A stretch of 64,000 bases of DNA. It comes from Platerodrilus igneus. Lineage: Eukaryota; Arthropoda; Insecta; Coleoptera; Lycidae. The notes beneath the pieces are model-generated. The model had not been told where the DNA came from, did not search any database, and was given only the letters and a program-made list of their open reading frames with translations. The stretch is taken from contig JARFIW010000115.1 of NCBI GenBank assembly GCA_036346225.1, forward strand, positions 1,116,001-1,180,000, in the 5' to 3' direction. Both the position numbers and the translations under genes were made by a program. Shown in pieces: positions 32,401 to 45,933 of this stretch (the first letter of the stretch is position 1; each line of letters opens with the position of its first letter).

Positions 32401-34378
32401 TCACAAACAGAATAGGTTAGGATTTGCGCATGATACTTTTACTAACTCCCGATTTCTGTGATTATGCGCACTGTCTAACACTAAACGCACGCCATCCAGA
32501 TTTCCGGCTACCGGTGAAGAGTAACGTTACAGAATTTGAAGTAAAACGGTATGAAAACATTGTACCAAACAGGCTAATTAGAAAAAACGATATGTAGTAT
32601 GCGCACGTATCCGATTTCTGACTGTCGGCAGCGTGCGCACCTAGTGATATTGAACGCCAGATCCAAGATTTTGGTTGCAAATGGTCGGAAAACAATCGGA
32701 CATCTGGATTTACAGCTGCTGATACTGTTAATTCACAAACAGAATTCGCTAGGATTTGCGCACGCAATCTTGTTTTGAGATACTGCTGTTTGTAATTTTG
32801 CGCAGTGTTTAATGTTAAACACGGAACTTCTAGATTTCAGACTACCAGCGAAGAGTGTCGGTACAGTAAGTTGCAGTAAACCGATAGGAAAACACGCTAC
32901 CAAATAGGTTAACTAGGAAATAGGATATGTAGTCTGCGCACGAAAGTCGGCAGCGCGTGTAGCCATGCAGGAACGTAGGTTTTAGATTCTCAGTTACTCA
33001 GAATAAAAAACCTTAGGCATTTATAAATGGAATAAATTGGTTAGATCTCCTGCAACCAATGATTAAGATTGTGCACAGTGCGCAAGGCTAAACGCTGAAC
33101 CTCCTTTGTTTACTACCGATCACTGTGATTATGCACACTGTCTAACACTAAACGCGGGCCTTCCAAATTTCGGACTACCGGTGAAGCGTAACGGTACAGT
33201 AAGTTAGAGTAAACCGATAGGAAAACACAGCGTACCAAACAGACTAATTAGAAATACGATATGTAGTCTGCGCACGCATCACCGATTTCTGATGGTCAGC
33301 AGCGTGCGCAACTAGTGATATCGAAGGCCAGACTATACTTCCGGTTGCAGTTGATCGAACACAACAAGACCGATGGCAAAAGCACGAAGTACTATTTAGA
33401 AATAGAAAAGGTTAGGATTTGCGCACGCAACATTTGTTTACTACCGGTGACTGTGATTGTGTGCAGTGTCTAACACTAAACGCGGGCCTTCCAGATTTCG
33501 GGCTACCGGTGAAGAGTAATGGTATAGTAAGTTGGAATATACCGATAGGGAAACGCATTGTATCAAATAGACTAATTAGGAAACATGATATGTAGTCTGC
33601 GCACGCATCACCCTCTGACAGTTAGCAGTGTGCACAGCTAGGTCTGACTAAATTTCCGGTTGCATTTGGTCGAACACAACGATGGACAAAATCATGAAGT
33701 ACGAGTAATTCACAAAGTACATTAGGATTTGCGCATGCAACATTTGTTTCCTACCGATGACTGTGATTGTGCGCAGTGTCTAACACCAAACGCGAGCCTT
33801 CCAAATTCCGGGCTATTGGTGAAGAGTAACGTTACGGTAATTTGGAGTAAATCGATATAAAAACATTTGACTAAACAAACTAATTAGAAAAGAGAATATG
33901 TAGTCTGCGCACGTAACACCCGATTTTTGACTGTCGGCAGCGTGCGCAGCTGGTGATACTGAACGCCAGATCCAAATTTCCGGTTGCACATTGTCGGAAA
34001 ACAATCGGACAACTGGATTTACAGCTGCTGTGGTCAAAAGCACGAAGTACAACTAATTCACAAACAGAATAGGTTAGGATGTGCGCATGCACTTTTGTTT
34101 ATTATCGAAGGTTGTGATTGTGTGCAGTGTTTAACACTAAACGTGGGCCTTCTAGATTTAGGGCTACCGAGGTAGCGGCACGGTTAGTTGGAGTAAACAG
34201 ATAGGAAAACACATTGTATCAAAGCAACTAATTAGGAAATAGGATATGTAGTCTGCGCACGCATCACCGATTTCTGACTGCCGGCCGCGTGCGCAGCTGG
34301 TGATACTGAACGCCTGACTAGATTTTCGGTAGCAGTTGGTCGACCACAACGGGACATATGGATTTACAGCTGCTGATG
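29480..34378. repeat. Satellite D, left part
   Basis: Tandem repeat of about 145 bp near the gene: gactgcgcacgcaagctgtt, taccggcttccgatgac, ttttgttgtgcgcagtgtgc, taggccaaacaccgcgt, ccagatctccggctgtcaat. More diverged units (attaggaaacaggatatg, gtgattgtgcgcagtgtcta) fill about 31951-34378. The segment from 30468 onward restarts at 34379, so the 3.9-kb block 30468-34378 is followed by a partial second copy of itself. Confidence 0.88.
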
Positions 34379-37300
34379 AAGGCCAGACCAATAAGTTAGA
34401 CTGCGCACGCAAGCTGTTTACCAGCTTCCAAAGACCTTTGTTGTGCGCAGTGCGCTAGGCCAAACACCGCGTCCAGATCTCCGGCTGTCAATGGACAACA
34501 GCACAGTAGAAAGTTGAAAGTACGAGGCCAGACCAGTAAGTTAGACTGCGCACGCAAGCTGTTTACCGGCTTCCGATAACTTTTGTTGTGCGCATTGTGC
34601 TAGGCCAAACACCGCGTCCAAATCTCCGGCTGTCAATGAACAAAAGCCCAGTAGAAAGTTAAAAGTACGAAGCCAGACCAGTAAGTTAGACTGCGCACGC
34701 AAGCTGTTTGCCGGCTACCAATGACTTTTGTTGTGCGCAGTGTGCTAGGCCAAACACTGCGTTCAGATCCCCGACTGTCAATGGACAAAAGCTCAGTCGA
34801 AAGTTATAGGTACGAGGCCAGATCAGTAATTTAGACTGCGCACGCAAGCTGTTTGCCGGCTTCCGATGACTTTTGTTGTGTGCAGTGTGCTAGGCCAAAC
34901 ACCGCGTTCAGATCTCTGGCTGTCATTGGACAAAAGCCGAGACGAAAATTAAAAGTACGAGGCCAGATGATAGAAACTTTCCAGTAGACTAATAAACAAA
35001 CGAAAAGGTACGGTATGCGCACGTAACGCCACGATTTTGATGATCAGCATGCGCACAGTGAGATGTGCTCAACACTAAAAATCAGATTTTGAAACCGATG
35101 ACCAGACGCCTGCTGGAAAATAAATCAACGACGGTTAATTCACCAACAGGTTGTTAGGTTATGCGCATGCAAGTTAATCTGCGGCAACTGTTGGTTAGGC
35201 TCGTACGCAGTGTGTTAGACCAAACACTGGGTTTTATAATCTCTGGCTGTCGATGGATAAGAGCCCAGTAGAAAGTAAAAGTACGAGGCCAGACCAGTAA
35301 GTTGGACTGCGCACGCAAGCTGTTTACCGGCTTCCGATGACTTTTGTTGTGCGCAGTGCGCTAGGCCAAACACCGCGTCCAAATCTCCGTCTGTCAATGA
35401 ACAAAAATTCAGTAGAAAGTTAAAAGTACGAGACCAGACCAGTAAGTTAGACTGCGCACGCAAGCTGTTTACCGGCTTCTGATGACTATTGTTGTGCGCA
35501 GTGTGCTAGGTCAAACAGCGTTCAGATCTCCGGCTGTCAATGGACAAAAGCCCAGTAGAAGGCTAAAAGTATGGGGTCAGACCAATAAGTTACAATGCGC
35601 ACGCAAGCTGTTTGCCGGCTTCCGATGACTTTTGTTGTGCGCAGGGTGCTTGGCTAAACACCGCGTCCAGATCTCCGGCTGTCAATGGACAAAAACCCAG
35701 TAGAAAGTTAAAAGTACGAGGCCAGATCAGTAAGTTAGACTGCGCACGCAAGCTGTTTGCCGGCTTCCGATGACTTTTGTTGTGTGCAGTGTGCTAGGCC
35801 AAACACCGCGTTCAGATCTCTGGCTGTCATTGGACAAAAGCCGAGACGAAAATTAAAAGTACGAGGCCAGATGATAGAAACTTTCCAGTAGACTAATAAA
35901 CAAACGAAAAAGGTACGGTATGCGCACGTAACGCCACGATTTTTGATGATCAGCATGCGCACAGTGAGATGTGCTCAACACTAAAAAATCAGATTTTTGG
36001 AAACCGATGACCAGACGCCTGCTGGAAAATAAATCAACGACGGTTAATTCACCAACAGGTTGTTAGGTTATGCGCATGCAAGTTAATCTGCGGCAACTGT
36101 TGGTTAGGCTCGTACGCAGTGTGTTAGACCAAACACTGGGTTTTATAATCTCTGGCTGTCGATGGATAAGAGCCCAGTAGAAAGTAAAAGTACGAGGCCA
36201 GACCAGTAAGTTGGACTGCGCACGCAAGCTGTTTACCGGCTTCCGATGACTTTTGTTGTGCGCAGTGCGCTAGGCCAAACACCGCGTCCAAATCTCCGTC
36301 TGTCAATGAACAAAAATTCAGTAGAAAGTTAAAAGTACGAGACCAGACCAGTAAGTTAGACTGCGCACGCAAGCTGTTTACCGGCTTCTGATGACTATTG
36401 TTGTGCGCAGTGTGCTAGGTCAAACAGCGTTCAGATCTCCGGCTGTCAATGGACAAAAGCCCAGTAGAAGGCTAAAAGTATGGGGTCAGACCAATAAGTT
36501 ACAATGCGCACGCAAGCTGTTTGCCGGCTTCCGATGACTTTTGTTGTGCGCAGGGTGCTTGGCTAAACACCGCGTCCAGATCTCCGGCTGTCAATGGACA
36601 AAAACCCAGTAGAAAGTTAAAAGTACGAGGCCAGATCAGTAAGTTAGACTGCGCACGCAAGCTGTTTGCCGGCTTCCGATGACTTTTGTTGTGTGCAGTG
36701 TGCTAGGCCAAACACCGCGTTCAGATCTCTGGCTGTCATTGGACAAAAGCCGAGACGAAAATTAAAAGTACGAGGCCAGATGATAGAAACTTTCCAGTAG
36801 ACTAATAAACAAACGAAAAAGGTACGGTATGCGCACGTAACGCCACGATTTTTGATGATCAGCATGCGCACAGTGAGATGTGCTCAACACTAAAAAATCA
36901 GATTTTTTGGAAACCGATGACCAGACGCCTGCTGGAAAATAAATCAACGACGGTTAATTCACCAACAGGTTGTTAGGTTATGCGCATGCAAGTTAATCTG
37001 CGGCAACTGTTGGTTAGGCTCGTACGCAGTGTGTTAGACCAAACACTGGGTTTTATAATCTCTGGCTGTCGATGGATAAGAGCCCAGTAGAAAGTAAAAG
37101 TACGAGGCCAGACCAGTAAGTTGGACTGCGCACGCAAGCTGTTTACCGGCTTCCGATGACTTTTGTTGTGCGCAGTGCGCTAGGCCAAACACCGCGTCCA
37201 AATCTCCGTCTGTCAATGAACAAAAATTCAGTAGAAAGTTAAAAGTACGAGACCAGACCAGTAAGTTAGACTGCGCACGCAAGCTGTTTACCGGCTTCTG

Positions 37301-38460
37301 ATGACTATTGTTGTGCGCAGTGTGCTAGGTCAAACAGCGTTCAGATCTCCGGCTGTCAATGGACAAAAGCCCAGTAGAAGGCTAAAAGTATGGGGTCAGA
37401 CCAATAAGTTACAATGCGCACGCAAGCTGTTTGCCGGCTTCCGATGACTTTTGTTGTGCGCAGGGTGCTTGGCTAAACACCGCGTCCAGATCTCCGGCTG
37501 TCAATGGACAAAAACCCAGTAGAAAGTTAAAAGTACGAGGCCAGATCAGTAAGTTAGACTGCGCACGCAAGCTGTTTGCCGGCTTCCGATGACTTTTGTT
37601 GTGTGCAGTGTGCTAGGCCAAACACCGCGTTCAGATCTCTGGCTGTCATTGGACAAAAGCCGAGACGAAAATTAAAAGTACGAGGCCAGATGATAGAAAC
37701 TTTCCAGTAGACTAATAAACAAACGAAAAAGGTACGGTATGCGCACGTAACGCCACGATTTTTGATGATCAGCATGCGCACAGTGAGATGTGCTCAACAC
37801 TAAAAATCAGATTTTTGAAACCGATGACCAGACGCCTGCTGGAAAATAAATCAACGACGGTTAATTCACCAACAGGTTGTTAGGTTATGCGCATGCAAGT
37901 TAATCTGCGGCAACTGTTGGTTAGGCTCGTACGCAGTGTGTTAGACCAAACACTGGGTTTTATAATCTCTGGCTGTCGATGGATAAGAGCCCAGTAGAAA
38001 GTAAAAGTACGAGGCCAGACCAGTAAGTTGGACTGCGCACGCAAGCTGTTTACCGGCTTCCGATGACTTTTGTTGTGCGCAGTGCGCTAGGCCAAACACC
38101 GCGTCCAAATCTCCGTCTGTCAATGAACAAAATTCAGTAGAAAGTTAAAAGTACGAGACCAGACCAGTAAGTTAGACTGCGCACGCAAGCTGTTTACCGG
38201 CTTCTGATGACTATTGTTGTGCGCAGTGTGCTAGGTCAAACAGCGTTCAGATCTCCGGCTGTCAATGGACAAAAGCCCAGTAGAAGGCTAAAAGTATGGG
38301 GTCAGACCAATAAGTTACAATGCGCACGCAAGCTGTTTGCCGGCTTCCGATGACTTTTGTTGTGCGCAGGGTGCTTGGCTAAACACCGCGTCCAGATCTC
38401 CGGCTGTCAATGGACAAAAACCCAGTAGAAAGTTAAAAGTACGAGGCCAGATCAGTAAGT
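34379..38460. repeat. Satellite D with 909-bp higher-order repeat
   Basis: After a copy of 30468-31070, a unit of about 909 bp repeats nearly identically: the phrase gaggccagatgatagaaac recurs near 34958, 35863, 36772 and 37682. One earlier unit is at about 31050-31950. Differences between copies are mostly in homopolymer length. The identical small open frames that recur every ~909 bp are shadows. Confidence 0.92.
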
Positions 38461-39330
38461 TAGACTGCGCACGCAAGCTGTTTACCGGCTTCCGATGACT
38501 TTTGTTGTGCGCATTGTGCTAGGCCAAACACCGCGTCCAAATCTCCGGCTGTCAATGAACAAAAGCCCAGTAGAAAGTTAAAAGTACGAAGCCAGACCAG
38601 TAAGTTAGACTGCGCACGCAAGCTGTTTGCCGGCTACCAATGACTTTTGTTGTGCGCAGTGTGCTAGGCCAAACACTGCGTTCAGATCCCCGACTGTCAA
38701 TGGACAAAAGCTTAGTCGAAAGTTATAGGTACGAGGCCAGACCAGTAATTTAGACTGCGCACGCAAGCTGTATGCCGGCTTCCGATGACTTTTGTTGTGC
38801 GCTGTGTGCTAGGCCAAACACCGCGTCTAGATCTCCGGCTGTCAATGGACAAAAACCCAGTAGAAAGTTAAAAGTACGAGGCCAGATCAGTAAGTTAGAC
38901 TGCGCACGCAAGCTGTTTACCGGCTTCCGATGACTTTTGTTGTGCGCATTGTGCTAGGCCAAACACCGCGTCCAAATCTCCGGCTGTCAATGAACAAAAG
39001 CCCAGTAGAAAGTTAAAAGTACGAAGCCAGACCAGTAAGTTAGACTGCGCACGCAAGCTGTTTGCCGGCTACCAGTGACTTTTGTTGTGCGCAGTGTGCT
39101 AGGCCAAACACTGCGTTCAGATCCCCGACTGTCAATGGACAAAAGCTTAGTCGAAAGTTATAGGTACGAGGCCAGACCAGTAATTTAGACTGCGCACGCA
39201 AGCTGTATGCCGGCTTCCGATGACTTTTGTTGTGCGCTGTGTGCTAGGCCAAACACCGCGTCTAGATCTCCGGCTGTCAATGGACAAAAACCCAGTAGAA
39301 AGTTAAAAGTACGAGGCCAGACCAGTAAGT
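38461..39330. repeat. Satellite D, 435-bp trimer twice
   Basis: A block of three ~145-bp monomers starting tagactgcgcacgc at 38461 repeats from 38896 almost unchanged; it includes the markers aagcttagtcgaaagtt and aagctgtatgccgg. Confidence 0.88.
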
Positions 39331-40906
39331 TAGACTGCGCACGCAAGCTGTTTACCGAAAACTGATGACTTGTTGTGCGCAGTCTGTTAGGCTAAACACC
39401 GGCCTCTCAGATATTCAGCGGTCGATAGTCAAAAGTAAAAGGACGGTAAACTAGATTAAACCGGTAATAGAAAGAGGTACGGTATGCGCGCGTAACCAGA
39501 TTTCCGACAGTTGGTGTGTGCGCAGAAAACTGTCCAACACTAAACGCAGATTTTTGAAAGCCGATTACAAGACGCTTGCTGGAAAGCAAACTTAAGATTA
39601 GTTCGGAAATGAAATACGCTATGCCAGATTTCCACTAACCGATGGTTGGGATTGTGCGCAGCTGTTAGGCTAAACCCCAGCCTCTCAGATTTCTGGCTGC
39701 CAATAGTCAAAAGCCCGGTGGAATTAAAAGAACGGTAAGCTAGAGTAAGCCAGTAGGCTAATAAACAAATAGAAAAAGGTACGATATGCGCACGTAACAC
39801 CAAGATTTTCGGCGGTTGGCATGTGCGCAGTGCACTGTGTTCAACACCAAACTTAGATCTTCGAAAGCCGATGACCAGATGCCTGCTGGAAAGTGAAGTA
39901 CGAAGACCAATTCGCAAATAAGGTACGCTAGAGTGCGCACGCTAGCTTGATTTCCGACATGTACGTAGTGTGTTAGGTCAAACACCGTGCTTTCAGATTT
40001 TCGGGTACTGATGGTCAGAGGCCCAGTAGAAAGTAAATACTAGGTCGGGCCAATAAGTTAAAATTGCTCACGCAAGCTGATCGGCTACTGATGGCTGTGA
40101 TTGTGCGCAGTGCGTTAGACTAAACCCCAGTCTCTCAGGTTTTCGGCTGTTGATAGTCAGAAGGCCGGTGGAAATAAAAGGACGGTAGGCTAGATTAATT
40201 CGGTTGCAAATGGTCGAAAAACAAAAGGACATCTGGATTTACAGTTGTTGCTGGTCAAATGCACAAAGTGCGACTGATTCACAAACAGAATAGATTAGGA
40301 TTTGCGCACGCAACCTCTGTTTACTACCGATGACTGTGATTGTGCGCAGTGTCTAACATTAAACGCGGGCCTTTCAAATTTTGGGTCACTCGTGAAGGGT
40401 AACGTTACGGTATTTTGGAGTAAACCGGTATGAAAACATTGTACCAAAGACGCTAATTAAAAAGAAGAATATGTAGTCTGCGCACGTAATACCGATTTGT
40501 GACTGTCGGCAACGTGCGCAGCTAGTGATACTGAACGCCATACCCAAGATTTCCGGTTGCAAATGGTCGGAAAAAATCGGACGTCTGGATTTATAGCTGC
40601 CGATGGTCAAAGGTGCAAAAAATACGACTAATTCACAAACAGAATAGGTTAGGATTTGCGTGCGCAACCTTTGTGTTTGTGCGCAGTGTCTAACACTAAG
40701 CGCGGGACTTCCAAATTTCAGGCTACCGATTTAGAGTAGTAGTATAGAAAGTGGGAGTGAACCTAATTAGGAAACAGGATACGTAGTCTGCGCACGTATC
40801 ACCAATTTCTAACGGTTTTCTTCGTGCGCACTAAGTAATGCTGAACCTCGGAGACTAGGTTTCCGGATACAAATAATAAAAAAAACGGGCATCTGGATGT
40901 ACAGCT
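39331..40906. repeat. Satellite D, diverged units
   Basis: Older, less regular D units up to the LTR. No gene is seen. Confidence 0.8.
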
Positions 40907-41520
40907 TGTTACATTCCAAATTCGGACATGTATACTTTTAAATATGCGACTAATTTCCCGCCATTATTTCAAATAAACTTGTTAAATTTCCGTCATTTCG
41001 GACAGTTGCGTTTGCGCAAAAGAATGCGCAGACGCGTAGTGATGGCGCAAGTGCGCGGTGTGTGACACGATATTATTAGCCAACGAGACGTCGAACGGTG
41101 GCGTTTACCTGTGTCTTTCTGGCCTTTTCTCTTTTAGGATGTAGGTTTTTCTTTATCTGGCCTTATCGTTCCTTACCTGGTTGTTCCTTCGCTCTGCCTA
41201 CGATCGAAGAAGAGGGAAGACGACAAATTTGGTTTCAACGAAGGCATGACGTAACCCACACCCAAACCAGATATCCGGAGATTAGCATGGTCTCTGTGCA
41301 AAGACGACACGCAAAATCGTGAAGCGTTCCACATTTTTAAGTGAATACTTTTTATCTTTTTAAGGTGCAATTGTATCATTGTAAACGTATTTGGCATGTG
41401 ATACAATTTGACACGCATTTATGTCGTAATATTATTATTGCGCAATACTGTGAACGTGGAGCGTTTCAGTGTTACCAACTGTAGTAGTGGCGCTGAACAC
41501 GCGGCGACGGTGTTATAACA
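40907..41520 (+). mobile_element. Intact solo LTR in satellite D, TSD AGCT
   Basis: 614 bp from TGTTAC to GTTATAACA, flanked by AGCT at 40903-40906 and 41521-41524. Joining the flanks restores the D phrase tacagctgctgatggtcaaa. Its 3' end is the best reference for the U5 end seen twice, in both orientations, at 8761-8907. The 5' palindrome is decayed (attccaaattcggacat). Confidence 0.9.
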
Positions 41521-44500
41521 AGCTGCTGATGGTCAAAAGTACAACGTACGACTAATTCACAAACAGAATAGGTTACGAATTGCGCAATAAACCTTTGTTT
41601 ACTACCAATGGCTGTGACTGTGCGCAATGTCTAACTCTAAACGCGGGTCTTCTAGACTTTAGGATCCTGGAGTAACTTTACGCGAAGCAGGAATAAACCA
41701 GTAGGAAACACATTGTACCAAACCGACTAATTAGGAAATAGAATATGTAGTCTGCGCACGTATCACCGATTTCTGACGATCAGCAACGTGCGCAGCTAGT
41801 GGTCTGGCTATATTTCCGGTTGCAGTTGGTCGAACACAACGAGACGCTACTGATGGTCAAAATCAGGAAGTACGACTAATTCACAAACAGGGTAGATTAG
41901 GATTTGCGCACGCAACCTTTGTTTACTACCGATGACTGTGATTGCGCGCAGTGTCTAACATTAAACGCGGGCCTTTCAAATTCCGGGTTACCAGTAAAGA
42001 GTAACGTTACAGAATTTGGAGTAAACCGGTATGAAAACATTGTACCAAACAGGCTAATTAGAAAAAACGATATGTAGTCTGCGCACGTAACACGGATCTC
42101 TTCTTCTCTTCTGACTGTCGGGAGCGTGCGCACCTAGTGATACTGAACGCCAGACCCAAGATTTCCGGTTGCAAATAGTCGGAAAACAATCGGGCATCTG
42201 GATTTACGGCTGCTGATGGTCAAACGTACAAAGTTCAACTAATTTACAAACAGAATAGGTTAGGATTTGCGCACGCAATCTTTGTTTACCACCGATGACT
42301 GTGATTGTGCGCAGTATCTACCACTAAACGCTTGCCATCCAGATTTCGGGCTACCGGTGAAGAGTAGCGTAACGGTAATTTGGATTAAACCTATAGGAAA
42401 CAGGTTAACTAGGAAATAGGATAAGTAGTCTGCGCACGTATCACCGATTTCTGAGGATCGGCAGCGGGTGTATGGTGGAACGTCTGTTTCTAGATTTTAG
42501 TTGCTGAGAATAAAAAAAAACCTTAGGTAATTATAAATCGAATAAATTAGTTAGATCTCCTGTCACCAATGATTAAGACAGTGCGCTGTGCGCAAGGCTA
42601 AACGTTAAACCTCCAGTTTTCGGGTTTCCGCTGGAAAGTATATGAAGGAGTACAGGTAGTTAGAACAAACTGATAGGAGAATGCGTTGTACCAAACTGAC
42701 TGATTAGATACAGCATACGTCGTCTGCGTACGCAACGCCGACTTCAGACAGTCGGGAATGTGCGCAGTAGGTTATGCTGAAAGCCGGACCCTAGATTTTC
42801 GGTTACAGTTGGTCGACCACGGACATACGGATTTACAGCTGCTGATGGTCAAAGGTACCATGTACGACTGATTCACAAACAGAATAGGTTAGGATTTGCG
42901 CATGATACTTTTACTAACTCCCGATTTCTGTGATTATGCGCACTGTCTAACACTAAACGCACGCCATCCAGATTTCCGGCTACCGGTGAAGAGTAACGTT
43001 ACAGAATTTGAAGTAAAACGGTATGAAAACATTGTACCAAACAGGCTAATTAGAAAAAACGATATGTAGTATGCGCACGTATCCGATTTCTGACTGTCGG
43101 CAGCGTGCGCACCTAGTGATATTGAACGCCAGATCCAAGATTTTTGGTTGCAAATGGTCGGAAAACAATCGGACATCTGGATTTACAGCTGCTGATACTG
43201 TTAATTCACAAACAGAATTCGCTAGGATTTGCGCACGCAATCTTGTTTTGAGATACTGCTGTTTGTAATTTTGCGCAGTGTTTAATGTTAAACACGGAAC
43301 TTCTAGATTTCAGACTACCAGCGAAGAGTGTCGGTACAGTAAGTTGCAGTAAACCGATAGGAAAACACGCTACCAAATAGGTTAACTAGGAAATAGGATA
43401 TGTAGTCTGCGCACGAAAGTCGGCAGCGCGTGTAGCCATGCAGGAACGTAGGTTTTTAGATTCTCAGTTACTCAGAATAAAAAAAAACCTTAGGCATTTA
43501 TAAATGGAATAAATTGGTTAGATCTCCTGCAACCAATGATTAAGATTGTGCACAGTGCGCAAGGCTAAACGCTGAACCTCCTTTGTTTACTACCGATCAC
43601 TGTGATTATGCACACTGTCTAACACTAAACGCGGGCCTTCCAAATTTCGGACTACCGGTGAAGCGTAACGGTACAGTAAGTTAGAGTAAACCGATAGGAA
43701 AACACAGCGTACCAAACAGACTAATTAGAAATACGATATGTAGTCTGCGCACGCATCACCGATTTCTGATGGTCAGCAGCGTGCGCAACTAGTGATATCG
43801 AAGGCCAGACTATACTTCCGGTTGCAGTTGATCGAACACAACAAGACCGATGGCAAAAGCACGAAGTACTATTTAGAAATAGAAAAGGTTAGGATTTGCG
43901 CACGCAACATTTGTTTACTACCGGTGACTGTGATTGTGTGCAGTGTCTAACACTAAACGCGGGCCTTCCAGATTTCGGGCTACCGGTGAAGAGTAATGGT
44001 ATAGTAAGTTGGAATATACCGATAGGGAAACGCATTGTATCAAATAGACTAATTAGGAAACATGATATGTAGTCTGCGCACGCATCACCCTCTGACAGTT
44101 AGCAGTGTGCACAGCTAGGTCTGACTAAATTTCCGGTTGCATTTGGTCGAACACAACGATGGACAAAATCATGAAGTACGAGTAATTCACAAAGTACATT
44201 AGGATTTGCGCATGCAACATTTGTTTCCTACCGATGACTGTGATTGTGCGCAGTGTCTAACACCAAACGCGAGCCTTCCAAATTCCGGGCTATTGGTGAA
44301 GAGTAACGTTACGGTAATTTGGAGTAAATCGATATAAAAACATTTGACTAAACAAACTAATTAGAAAAGAGAATATGTAGTCTGCGCACGTAACACCCGA
44401 TTTTTGACTGTCGGCAGCGTGCGCAGCTAGTGATACTGAACGCCAGATCCAAATTTCCGGTTGCACATTGTCGGAAAACAATCGGACAACTGGATTTACA

Positions 44501-45700
44501 GCTGCTGTGGTCAAAAGCACGAAGTACAACTAATTCACAAACAGAATAGGTTAGGATGTGCGCATGCACTTTTGTTTATTATCGAAGGTTGTGATTGTGT
44601 GCAGTGTTTAACACTAAACGTGGGCCTTCTAGATTTAGGGCTACCGAGGTAGCGGCACGGTTAGTTGGAGTAAACAGATAGGAAAACACATTGTATCAAA
44701 GCAACTAATTAGGAAATAGGATATGTAGTCTGCGCACGCATCACCGATTTCTGACTGCCGGCCGCGTGCGCAGCTAGTGATACTGAACGCCTGACTAGAT
44801 TTTCGGTAGCAGTTGGTCGACCACAACGGGACATATGGATTTACAGCTGCTGATGCCAAAGGTACTTCACAAACAGAATAGGTTAGAATTTGCGCACGCA
44901 ACCTTTGTTTACTACCGATGACTGTGACTGTGCGCTATGTCTTACACTAAATGCAGGCCTTACAAATTTCGGGCTACCGGTGAATAGCAACGTTACAGTA
45001 ATTTGGTGTAAACCGGTATGAAAACATTGTACCAAACAGGCTAATTAGAAAAAACGATATGTAGTCTGCGCACGCACCCAATTTCTGACTGTCGGCAGCG
45101 TGCGCAGCTAGTGATATTCAACGCCAGACCCAAGATTTCCGGTTGCAAATGGTCGGAAAACAATCGGACATCTGAATTTACAGCTGCTGATGGTTAAAAG
45201 CAGGAAGTACGACTGATTTAAAAACAGAATAGATTAGGATTTGCGTACGCTACCTTTCTTTACTACCTATGTCTGTGATTATGCGCACTGTCTAACACTA
45301 AACTGCAACCAATGATTAGGATTGTGCGCAGTGCGCAAGGTTAAACGCTGAACCCCAGTTTTCAGGCTGGGAGAGGTACAGTAAGTTGGAACAAACGGAT
45401 AGGAGAACGCGTACCAAACTGAATGATTGGATACAACATACGTCGTCTGCGCACGCAGCGCCGACTTCAGACAGTCAGCAATGTGCGCAGTAGGTTACGC
45501 TGAACGCCGGACCCTAGATTTCCGGGTTAGAGTCTAAGACTCCATATAAGTAAAAAGTTAGGATCTGCGTACGCAACCGGCAACCGACGATTGTGATCGT
45601 GCGCAGTCCGTAAGGCTACACACCATTCTTCTGGATCTCCGGTTGCCGATATCCAAAAGCCTGCTGGAAGTAGGAATACATAGGCTAATATTCAAACAAA
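41521..45700. repeat. Satellite D, right part with 2.43-kb duplication
   Basis: Diverged D units. Positions 42423-44855 are a near-identical copy of 31951-34378 (offset about 10,472-10,477). Differences are a few substitutions (for example gcagctagtg against gcagctggtg near 44423 and 33946) and homopolymer lengths. The remainder is ordinary diverged D. Confidence 0.88.
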
Positions 45701-45933
45701 ATGCGCTAGCGCCTGCGCGTTAAAACAGCCTCCGGATGCATCGGAACAGCTTACCTTCACAAGATATTTAGAAATTAAACCTAAAGAACCTCGTGGCGTT
45801 AAAAGAAATCGATCTTTAACGATGAGTTCGATAAGTTACCTGAGCGTTTATAATTAACTAGAGCTTAAGTAGGAAGCGGAAGTTAATTTAATCTAAAAAT
45901 AAAATCAGTACAAAGTTAGATTTTGGCGCTCAA
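45701..45933. other. 3' flank of the left zinc-finger gene
   Basis: About 230 bp of unique A/T-rich sequence between satellite D and the stop of the zinc-finger gene. No clear minus-strand polyadenylation signal. Confidence 0.5.

Noticed and set aside
30920..38123. Identical 75- and 82-codon minus-strand frames repeated every ~909 bp
   Set aside because: They are the same satellite D units read in one frame; the spacing equals the higher-order repeat and there is no start context or homology.
29480..45700. Satellite D as a centromere
   Set aside because: Higher-order structure alone is not evidence; an expressed-looking gene lies directly beside it and other satellites are equally prominent. 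Would need CENP-A mapping.
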